DNA of 30,155 nucleotides, from positions 1 through 30,155 of the IMG/VR virus record IMGVR_UViG_3300033146_000757. One strand, 5' to 3'. The stretch comes from a virus. The translations under genes were made by a program, and so were the position numbers. Below are positions 24,401-30,155 of this stretch, piece by piece; positions within the stretch are counted from its first letter, which is position 1, and each line of letters begins with the position of its first letter. The notes under the pieces were generated by a model. The model was not told the DNA's origin. It saw nothing but the letters and a program-made list of their open reading frames with translations, and ran no database searches.

Positions 24401-27258
24401 CCGATGTATGGCATGACAAGAAAACACTTCCAAACTTGATTGTCAATAACTCTGCTAACTATGAAGCTCTCAAATTCATTGCAGATAATGATAAAAGTCT
24501 GAATGGTATTGAATGGGGTCGTTGGAATGATGTTGGTGGTAGAAAGAACGTCAAATCAAAAATTTCTTTCAAGACCAAGAAAACCAGAGAAAGCAGAAAG
24601 GGCAAAGTTCCTCATAGTCAGGGCTGGTTGAGAGATACTACAACCACAACTACAACGGCTCGGACAACATGGCAACAGGATCAGTCCAGGGCAGGAACAA
24701 AGATTACTCATCGTGATGGTGGTACTATCAAGCAAAATCTTGGTACTCGTATCACAGAAGTAAACTACATCCCATATATGAGAAGCATTCCGGTCCTTAT
24801 CAAGACTAATCAGATGAAGAAGAATACCAAGGTGTATCCGTTCTTCGATGGTGTGGCCATGAGCAAGGAATGTGAGCCACCAGCACCGAAAGATTACTGC
24901 ACACCAGCAAGTATTATCAAGTGCTCTTCTATCAATGGCAAGTTCCGTACCCAGGACTATAATGAAGAAGTCATTGTCGGCACACAATCTGGTGCAAGAG
25001 CTATTGTTGTATTCCAGACAAAATCAACATTGTCTGTGATCAATGTTAGAGGAACATTCGCACCAAATGAGGTTGTGAAAGGTTTCCGTTCTGGCGCACA
25101 AGCAACTGTAGAATCCTTTGAGTTGAAACATCTTGGTGATTCGTTATATACCGGTGAGAGTGGAGAAATTGCTCTTATCTGGAATATTCCAAACGATGCA
25201 AATATGAAATTCATGACCGGTGAACGTGAATTTGTTCTCAACGATCAAATCACAAATGCCGATCCTGTTCATACCAAAGCATCCGGTATGTTCAAATCCC
25301 ATGGTATGTCCAGTAAGCAACAGGACACTGTATTGTCTACCAAGACAATCACCTTCGGTAAAGAGACTGTTCGCCAGAACAAGACTGTAAACCGTAAGAA
25401 TGATGTCAAGCTGGTTACTACCAGAAGAGGCCAGTGGTTTGATCCATTGGCACAGTCTTTTATTGTTCAAGAATCTGGTGGATGTTTCCTTACAAAGATC
25501 AATGTATGGTTCCAGAATAAGGACGAAGAAGAACCGGTTGTTTGCCAGATCAGAAATATGGTAAATGGATACCCTTCTGAAATTTTCATGGCAACTACCA
25601 CAATTCAACCAGAAGATGTCAAAATCTCTGAACGCAAACCGGGAGAACCAACCGAAATTGTATTCCCGGAACCGGTTTATCTGAAAGAGGGTGAATCATA
25701 CTGTTTCGTACTTCTTCCTGCAGTTGAATCTTCAAATTACACTGTATGGGTAGCAGAAAACGGTAGAATTGATCTAAATAGTGGTGAAATCATCACTGGT
25801 AAAGAATCACTTGGTTCTTTGTTCAAATCTCAGAATGCGTCTACCTGGACACCTAATCAGAATGAAGACGTGATGTTCCAGTTGTACAAGGCGAAGTTTG
25901 ATGTTGGGACAACCGGATTGTGTAGTCTGGTAAACTCCAAGATCGAACCGGATATACTTGAAGAGAATCCTTTTGAGACTCAGCGTGGATCAGACCTTCT
26001 TCGTGTATACATTGATGACCATGGCCTTCCAGAAGGCTCTCTTGTCTACATTGAAGGACTTGAAGAAGCAAAAGATTATAATGGCTTCCTTGGGTCTCAG
26101 ATCAATGGCTTGCATGAAGTATATGACAACGAAGTAGGAAATATTGTCATCAAGATGAATGGTGTATATGCCACAGAAGATGGTATGACCGGTGGTAAAG
26201 AGATAAAACTTACCCGGAACTATCAGCTTGACTTGGCAAGACCTGTTGTAAATGAATTGATCCTTCAGGATACAAGCATTGAATGGCAGATTCAAACAAC
26301 AACCGGACAATCAATATCAGGTTCACAAACTCCATACATCATGCAACCAATGCTTGATTGTGTGAATAATGAGGACTTTGATCTGAGTAAACCGATGTTG
26401 GTTGCGTCTCAATACAATGAAGATAAGTTCCTCAAGGGCAAAAAGTCATTACGCATGAACGGTACACTGTTCAGTGATAATGAAAACGTATCTCCGGTAA
26501 TTGATGCCGCTTCTCTTGACCCGGATGCTGATGAAGATGCAAAGAGTACATCCACACTCATCACCATTGCTAATCGCATTGACTGGCCAGAAATAACACA
26601 AATAGCCGTCAATGATGACATCTTCTCTGTCGGCTCAGGTGAAGATGAACTCGTTGTTCATCATGTTGATCATGAGATGGGAACCGGTGCCATGATATAT
26701 ATTGATGGTTTCACAGACACCATTCCAGGAATTACTGAATTTGATCCGAATGGTCTACACGAAATCAGATATGTGGATAAGGACACATACCTCATTGATA
26801 TGGGACAGTCAACCTCAGCCGGTTATACTGGTGATGGCGGAGGAAATACTACATTATCATACTCAACATCACACTTCAAGTATGTGCCGGAATCAGAAAG
26901 TTTCCATTGCTCAACTGCGGCAAGGTACATTACCAAGCAGGTCACTCTGAAAGACCCTGCAGAGAACTTCAAAATTACTTTCGGTGCTGTTCGCCAGCAA
27001 GAAGCAGATATTGATGTTTACTACAAGGTTCGTGGACCGTATGAAGCAACTGCATGGAATGAACTGAAGTGGACCCGTATTGATGCTCCTGATGAGAATG
27101 TAACCATCTCTGAGACAAACTTTGATTTCAAGGATTACACCTACACAGTAGAAGATATTGAACCATTCAATGCAATAGCAGTGAAACTGGTAATGAAGAG
27201 CAAGGATTCCACTCAGGTTCCAATCTTTACCGATTTCCGCTTAGTATGTACCACATAA
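21487..27258 (+). CDS. Very large baseplate/fibre adaptor protein, DUF4815 type
   Basis: This encodes 1923 residues, the largest gene here. The N-terminus is the DUF4815 signature: FNTAPYFDDFDPNNRFYRILFRPSYAVQGRELTQAQTILQHQIELFGDHIFEQGAMVIPGQ. Residues about 820-850 hold YTMHDIGDLDRRISHLEYYTALTMLE. Near residue 1050 a basic stretch and a Thr run (TTTTTTTARTTW) precede TEVNYIPYMRSIPV (about 1090), a pattern common to this family. Residues about 1310-1480 (FDPLAQSFIVQESGGCFLTKINVWFQNKD, then YLKEGESYCFVLL) form a beta-sandwich module. Two GE/GT-I-G modules lie at about 92-115 and 1159-1215. Such proteins are large virion components at the baseplate rim in T4-like marine phages, probably serving where T4 uses gp10 or related adaptors (inferred). 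AAGGA precedes the ATG. Confidence 0.8.
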   Translation: MFNFNTAPYFDDFDPNNRFYRILFRPSYAVQGRELTQAQTILQHQIELFGDHIFEQGAMVIPGQITFDQDVSYQKMVATYGNPPDQTFINPEEFLGQEIVGESSGVTGTVVNVAPYEDNDNPLTFFVKFKDSGKDMKSIGFWDGEAVYRKNEPQIRAIVEGDLHEDNPTYESAGKAAITSIEKGVYYFNGIFFENDAQSIVVSKYDPNPTCKVGLRIFEEIITPEDDLSLTDNAMGAPNYAAPGAHRYRVTPRLEWIGIDDDPGDNFIILQIIKGGTLIKEIRTTEYSELEKTFARRTFDESGDYTVNPFSILIREHYKDNDDERYKEGVNYPPDGDKTKLVAEMGIGKAYVQGYEINMIAKSHVDMRKARDFEVANNAVTNFSLGNYVIVQNVHNVPRIDEFGKIYLYGSVSTPGTNNGDKVGECKVRSIKMVRNTFYLYLFDIKMDDGFFFEQNVKWFYDSNGNGINNFTCEPVLEDGLCTLKDTSHNTLLFELPNRTVKTLSVGGAGIDTNYFSNRAFFNTGITSNTATLVARDNEVFQQNITEYLICYTSSGQEVTDATFNFTGIPTGKVLEIGNLNEPVNIIAPVVKTIATQKTKNIQTDGSKSIANPNKIQNGRDYLGKADIIQLKGIYMSGNMTTPATEDDIDITARYELDGGQRDNYYGIGSIILKAGNPAPTGQLLVLFDYYTHTTGDYFSVDSYVDNEYDDNPIYISPETGTKYNLYDCFDFRPRMSDDGSGFMGIGGSIGELPQPFSDITADYEFYLDRIDYLYLDYRGEFKVAEGVPAIYPKPPEVPETGMVLYEIRMPAYTFYPSDVNPIYRDNKRYTMHDIGDLDRRISHLEYYTALTMLERETASMEILDQNGLNRFKNGFIVDPFDSHGVGDALHSDYQCSVDPQERLMRPKFDDENVGLLYDEGSSSHVQRTGSIITLPYTEVGINGQLQASKYENINPFAFRNIFAKLVFNPDSDVWHDKKTLPNLIVNNSANYEALKFIADNDKSLNGIEWGRWNDVGGRKNVKSKISFKTKKTRESRKGKVPHSQGWLRDTTTTTTTARTTWQQDQSRAGTKITHRDGGTIKQNLGTRITEVNYIPYMRSIPVLIKTNQMKKNTKVYPFFDGVAMSKECEPPAPKDYCTPASIIKCSSINGKFRTQDYNEEVIVGTQSGARAIVVFQTKSTLSVINVRGTFAPNEVVKGFRSGAQATVESFELKHLGDSLYTGESGEIALIWNIPNDANMKFMTGEREFVLNDQITNADPVHTKASGMFKSHGMSSKQQDTVLSTKTITFGKETVRQNKTVNRKNDVKLVTTRRGQWFDPLAQSFIVQESGGCFLTKINVWFQNKDEEEPVVCQIRNMVNGYPSEIFMATTTIQPEDVKISERKPGEPTEIVFPEPVYLKEGESYCFVLLPAVESSNYTVWVAENGRIDLNSGEIITGKESLGSLFKSQNASTWTPNQNEDVMFQLYKAKFDVGTTGLCSLVNSKIEPDILEENPFETQRGSDLLRVYIDDHGLPEGSLVYIEGLEEAKDYNGFLGSQINGLHEVYDNEVGNIVIKMNGVYATEDGMTGGKEIKLTRNYQLDLARPVVNELILQDTSIEWQIQTTTGQSISGSQTPYIMQPMLDCVNNEDFDLSKPMLVASQYNEDKFLKGKKSLRMNGTLFSDNENVSPVIDAASLDPDADEDAKSTSTLITIANRIDWPEITQIAVNDDIFSVGSGEDELVVHHVDHEMGTGAMIYIDGFTDTIPGITEFDPNGLHEIRYVDKDTYLIDMGQSTSAGYTGDGGGNTTLSYSTSHFKYVPESESFHCSTAARYITKQVTLKDPAENFKITFGAVRQQEADIDVYYKVRGPYEATAWNELKWTRIDAPDENVTISETNFDFKDYTYTVEDIEPFNAIAVKLVMKSKDSTQVPIFTDFRLVCTT

Positions 27259-27271
27259 GGAGATTCATTCA

Positions 27272-27517
27272 ATGAATAAAGTACAGGACTTCTATAAACG
27301 AGATGACGGGGTGGTGATCAATACGAACACCACCGAGTATCTTCGAGCAAAGAGAAGAAACTATATAAGAAAGAAGCAAGACGAAATGATTGATGCTCTT
27401 GATGATGTGAAAGAGTTGAAACATCAGGTCAAGAAACTTGGCAAGATGCAGAATGATGTGAAAGAAATCAAGAAAATGCTTGATGAGATCATCCATCATC
27501 AGCAAGAGAGGAAATAA
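27272..27517 (+). CDS. Small coiled-coil protein
   Basis: This encodes 81 residues. The ATG has AAGGAG upstream and follows the DUF4815 gene by 13 bases. After a short N-terminus (FYKRDDGVVINTNTTEYL) comes a basic helix (RAKRRNYIRKKQDEM) and a heptad-like coiled coil (ALDDVKELKHQVKKLGKMQNDVKEIKKMLDEIIHH). It may be an oligomerisation or linker piece for the adjacent virion proteins. The family is not recognised. A 83-residue open frame on the opposite strand is a shadow of it. Confidence 0.75.
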   Translation: MNKVQDFYKRDDGVVINTNTTEYLRAKRRNYIRKKQDEMIDALDDVKELKHQVKKLGKMQNDVKEIKKMLDEIIHHQQERK

Positions 27518-27520
27518 CAA

Positions 27521-28426
27521 ATGTCCGTTATCTTAGTAAATCTTACAGATACGTTTGACGAATGGCGAAAGAAAACAAATGATCTTTCTATCGGCATTGG
27601 TGACGTTACCCGTCTTGATTCTGATGAACCTTCCCTGGTACGAGCAATCAATGAGAACTATCGCCATATCGGCAATGTCGCAGTGCTCACCACAGACGAT
27701 AATGGCAATCTGGTAGGTGCAATCAATGAGGTTGATTACAATACCGACATAAACACTATAAACATTGGTGATCTCACTACCTTAGATACGGCTGATAAGT
27801 CAAATCTTGTTGGTGCTATCAATGAGAATGTATCTCATATTGGTAACTTGACTATCCTCAAGACTGCAGAGAAAACAAATCTTGTTGGGGCAATCAACGA
27901 AGTCTATGATGACATTCAGGATATACTAACAACCATAGGGGATATGACATCCCTCACTACCGACAACAAGACAACTCTTGTCGGTGCCATCAACGAACTG
28001 GATGCTCATACGGATGCCAACGCAAACAGTATCTATGACATTCGAGTTCTTATCGGTGATCTTACTCTGCTGGTAACAACAGATAAGAGCAGTGTAGTGA
28101 ATGCCATAAATGAGGTCAAAACACAGGCTGTTTCCAATTCTAATCACATTGGGGACATGAACCTCAATACCAATGCAAATAACCTCACAGATGCCATAAA
28201 TGAGCTTTATGGGGGTAATACGAACATTGGTGACTTGGCAGACCTCACAACAGACGAAAAAGGGTCCATTGTTGGTGCAATCAATGAGGTTGATAATCAT
28301 GCTGATGTGAATGCCGGTAATATTGGAGACCTGAATGATCTTGAAACAGACAATAAGGATAATCTCGTGAAGGCAATCAATGAAGCAATGGAAATGAGCA
28401 TGGCCTTTGCAATAACTCTCGGATAA
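27521..28426 (+). CDS. Tail-associated repeat protein with nine IGDL...AINE units
   Basis: This encodes 301 residues built almost wholly of nine repeats of about 24-39 residues with the consensus IGDLxxLxTxxKxxLVxAINEv (for example IGDLTTLDTADKSNLVGAINE and IGDLADLTTDEKGSIVGAINE). One copy (IGDMNLNTNANNLTDAINELY) is shortened. The same unit recurs in many phage tail-fibre and neck-associated proteins and is thought to make elongated trimeric stalks. It lies in a run of fibre-like genes after the baseplate adaptor, so it is a likely stalk or linker of a peripheral fibre. The ATG is three bases after the previous stop. Repeat number could vary between relatives by recombination. Confidence 0.75.
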   Translation: MSVILVNLTDTFDEWRKKTNDLSIGIGDVTRLDSDEPSLVRAINENYRHIGNVAVLTTDDNGNLVGAINEVDYNTDINTINIGDLTTLDTADKSNLVGAINENVSHIGNLTILKTAEKTNLVGAINEVYDDIQDILTTIGDMTSLTTDNKTTLVGAINELDAHTDANANSIYDIRVLIGDLTLLVTTDKSSVVNAINEVKTQAVSNSNHIGDMNLNTNANNLTDAINELYGGNTNIGDLADLTTDEKGSIVGAINEVDNHADVNAGNIGDLNDLETDNKDNLVKAINEAMEMSMAFAITLG

Positions 28427-28429
28427 CAG

Positions 28430-29209
28430 ATGACTGATTATTCCCTCACATTTGACTATGTAACATACTCTGATCTCACAAGAGTAATATGTGACTATAA
28501 TACCACACAATCTGACGAAGTTACGTTTGGTGATAGTTCCAGTGCATTCTATGTGTTTTCAGTAACAGCTATCCCGGATACCGCAGTATTTGGCGATATG
28601 GTAGAGGGATGTATTGATATTCATACCACAAAAGTTCTTGATGAGGTCTTTTCTGTCCATGATAGCTCATTCGCCATTGGGATATACAGACCAAATGCCA
28701 GAGATCAAGTTGATTTCTCTGACAGTGTGGTATCATATCTTCAAACATCTGGCAGATCAAGTGATCCTATTCGTATTAGAACAAAGACTGATGCATTCGT
28801 CACATACCCTACAGAGACAGAATCACAGGCAGACTTTTATGATTCTTGTATGTCCATTCTTGACATTCACAGTGCAAGAGACTTCAAGAATGCCGTGGGA
28901 AGTTTGGTAGGAACCTCTGAAGAGACATTATACACAGTATCTTCTCCGGCAAGGGAAGCTACGGTGATCAATATATCTCTCTGTAACCGGATAACATCAG
29001 ACATCACAGCAGATGTCATCCTCAATATAGGTGGGAATGATACATACTTACTTCAAGATATGCCGATTCCTGCGTCACAATCTTTCGTTATAAATAATAG
29101 TACAGAATCTTCTATTGAACTGAAACCCGGTGATTATCTGAAGGTTTGTGCGGACACGGATGGTTCATTGGATGTTTATGTGGCACTAATGGAAAAAACA
29201 ATAAGGTAA
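28430..29209 (+). CDS. Tail-fibre-like protein with Asp-Ser beta repeats and a C-terminal beta domain
   Basis: This encodes 259 residues. Residues about 28-145 hold about five units with a D-x-V-x-F-x-D-S type core (DEVTFGDSSSAF, DTAVFGDMVEG, DEVFSVHDSS, DQVDFSDSVVSYL, QADFYDSCMSIL), a pattern common in phage receptor-side and fibre proteins. Residues about 160-259 form a compact beta domain (LYTVSSPAREATVINISLCN, then DMPIPASQSFVINN and LKPGDYLKVCAD), which is repeated in the following gene. The ATG follows the preceding stop (ggataacagATG). It is likely part of a peripheral tail fibre. The receptor cannot be inferred. TATAAATA occurs within it near the next gene. Confidence 0.65.
   Translation: MTDYSLTFDYVTYSDLTRVICDYNTTQSDEVTFGDSSSAFYVFSVTAIPDTAVFGDMVEGCIDIHTTKVLDEVFSVHDSSFAIGIYRPNARDQVDFSDSVVSYLQTSGRSSDPIRIRTKTDAFVTYPTETESQADFYDSCMSILDIHSARDFKNAVGSLVGTSEETLYTVSSPAREATVINISLCNRITSDITADVILNIGGNDTYLLQDMPIPASQSFVINNSTESSIELKPGDYLKVCADTDGSLDVYVALMEKTIR
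29089..29096 (+). promoter_or_regulatory. Possible internal T4-type late promoter in the fibre cluster
   Basis: An exact TATAAATA lies inside the preceding gene about 119 bases upstream of the ATG at 29215. It is formed by the codons GTT ATA AAT AAT, so chance is a real alternative. It would raise expression of the fibre genes to its right. Confidence 0.3.
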
Positions 29210-29214
29210 CAACA

Positions 29215-29556
29215 ATGATAGAGTTCAAAAATAGTTCAGCAAGTGGTATCGGTACAGGATTCACCGATGTCTATACATGCCCAGGAACAGCCAAATCCGC
29301 AATAGTGTTTGGTATGTCTGTGGCAAATATGCTTAGTACAGGTAATGCAATCACAATAGAATCCCGTGTGGAAGATTTATCAGCAACAACATATGTTCAT
29401 ATCGTTGCACCCGGTACACCAATTGATCCAGGGTCTTCCCTGGTAATCGCAGGCGGAGTTCAAAAGATTGTCCTTGAACCCGGTGATAAGATTCAGGTAT
29501 CCAGCTCAGATAGTAGCAGTGCCGATGTAATGCTTTCAATTCTTGAAATATCATAA
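29215..29556 (+). CDS. Small beta-domain virion protein, paralogue of the preceding C-terminal domain
   Basis: This encodes 113 residues from the ATG at 29215, just after the preceding stop; an in-frame ATG at 29146 inside that gene is rejected. It begins MIEFKNSSASGIGTGFTDVYTCPGTAKSAIVFGMSVAN and continues through APGTPIDPGSSLVIAGGVQ, VLEPGDKIQVSSSD and VMLSILEIS. The order of elements (a YT-C/V-P start, VI-strand, PI-P-S-S-V strand, L-PGD-k-V box, closing V-L-E strand) is the same as residues about 168-259 of the gene before it. It looks like a single-domain decoration or fibre-tip protein. No signal peptide or metal motif is visible. Confidence 0.65.
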   Translation: MIEFKNSSASGIGTGFTDVYTCPGTAKSAIVFGMSVANMLSTGNAITIESRVEDLSATTYVHIVAPGTPIDPGSSLVIAGGVQKIVLEPGDKIQVSSSDSSSADVMLSILEIS

Positions 29557-29566
29557 GAGGTAAACA

Positions 29567-30155
29567 ATGCCGTATTTAGGAAATAGCCCTCAACTTCAGG
29601 GCGCATACGATAAAGCAGATGACTTTTCCAGCTCCTTTGATGGGACTGCAACAACATTTGCAATCACTGTAAATTCCGAAGCAAGAGCCATAGGAAAGGC
29701 GACAAATCTTGTTGTTGCTCTCAATAACAGTATCCAAGAACCAGATGTCGATTATACGGTATCAGGATCAAACATCACCTTTGCAACAGCTCCGGCCAGT
29801 GGTGTGAAATGCTTCATTACCATTCTTGGTGATGTGTTCAAGGCTCCGGCCACAGGCAATACTGACCTGAACAGCCTTACTGATGTTGCTGTAGGTTCAC
29901 CTGTAGACGATCAGGTACTTACTTATCAGGCAGGAAGTTGGATAAACAAAGCCGCAGGGACCAGCTTCATTAGCAATAATGATGATGTTGATACCACTTC
30001 CGCAGTTGCCAATGACAAACTCAAATTTGACGGCACTCAGTGGGGTCCAGAAGCGGATAATCTTGGTACTATCAATGATGTTGATATGTCCACATCACCT
30101 ACAGATTTGCAAATTCTCACATGGGATGATGCAAATAGTGCATGGATTCCCATGG
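29567..30155 (+). CDS. Tail-fibre-like protein, 3' end missing
   Basis: The ATG at 29567 follows AGAGG (29556-29560) and the frame stays open to the window end, giving 196 visible codons. The N-terminal 90 residues (DDFSSSFDGTATTFAIT, then NLVVALNNSIQEPDVDYTVSGSNITFATAPASG) are a module frequent in tail-fibre proteins of T4-like phages. From about residue 100 there are repeated units of the SLTDVAVGSPVDDQVLTYQ-GSWINKAAG type, then NNDDVDTTSAVANDKLKFDGTQW and NDVDMSTSPTDLQILTWDDA, each with a D-V core, an L-x-y/w strand and a Trp. These are fibre-shaft repeats. The distal, receptor-binding part lies outside the window. Confidence 0.75.
   Translation, partial: MPYLGNSPQLQGAYDKADDFSSSFDGTATTFAITVNSEARAIGKATNLVVALNNSIQEPDVDYTVSGSNITFATAPASGVKCFITILGDVFKAPATGNTDLNSLTDVAVGSPVDDQVLTYQAGSWINKAAGTSFISNNDDVDTTSAVANDKLKFDGTQWGPEADNLGTINDVDMSTSPTDLQILTWDDANSAWIPM

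Noticed and set aside
23707-24414. Long open frame on the minus strand (235 codons)
   Set aside because: It lies wholly inside the DUF4815-type gene, has no ribosome site or family likeness, and its composition is that of an antisense shadow.
24637-24670. Thr-coding run as a frameshift or sequencing-error signal
   Set aside because: The frame continues cleanly on both sides, and a Thr-rich stretch at this place is a feature I recall in other DUF4815-type proteins.
27926-28510. 194-codon minus-strand open frame rich in Cys, Ile and His
   Set aside because: It is the complement of the IGDL/AINE repeats and has no start signal.

Overview
This window is a block of a T4-like contractile-tailed phage (myovirus). 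The evidence is a set of recognisable T4-type genes in T4-like neighbourhoods: gp33-gp59-gp32, gp4, the baseplate series gp48/54, gp53, gp27, gp5, gp25, gp6, gp8, and a DUF4815-type adaptor. Exact T4-type late promoter boxes (TATAAATA) are also present. The genes are close-packed, commonly joined by ATGA or TAATG overlaps. Base composition is moderately AT-rich. No tRNA, rRNA, CRISPR or host gene was seen, and the host cannot be named from this sequence. A secreted SleB-type cell-wall hydrolase points only to a peptidoglycan-bearing host.

Layout. (1) 1-2034, rightward: the 3' part of a large beta-rich virion-like protein and a small unknown gene. (2) 2035-4396, rightward: a consensus sigma70 promoter overlapping a hairpin, then the secreted hydrolase, gp33 (late-transcription co-activator), gp59 (helicase loader), a five-copy repeat leader, and gp32 (ssDNA-binding protein). 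A strong bidirectional terminator follows at 4434-4473. (3) 10040-4472, leftward: gp4, a gp2-like protein, a tail-tube-fold protein, a gp26-type hub protein with a 60-aa partner that could be fused to it by a -1 frameshift, and a 937-aa tape-measure-like protein. (4) 10054-10081: two late promoter boxes facing each other, one for the leftward operon and one for the rightward one. (5) 10100-30155, rightward: gp48/54-like, gp53, a ferritin-like protein, gp27, an HNH homing endonuclease, gp5, gp25, gp6, a gp7-position protein, gp8, a 1923-aa DUF4815-type protein, then small coiled-coil, repeat and fibre-like genes running off the end.

How they work together. The early-type promoter would drive replication and late-transcription factors. 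gp33, with a late sigma factor and sliding clamp encoded elsewhere, would open the TATAAATA promoters. The two late operons then make the tail: hub (gp27/gp5), wedges (gp53, gp25, gp6, gp7-position protein, gp8), tube cap, tape measure, and peripheral adaptor and fibre parts.

Most unusual items: an encapsulated-ferritin-like half-ferritin gene inside the baseplate operon; a cysteine-rich extension on a spike protein that shows no T4 lysozyme motif; a canonical slippery heptamer at the end of the gp26-type gene; a helically phased repeat leader before gene 32; and a perfect 45-bp in-frame duplication in the tape measure gene.
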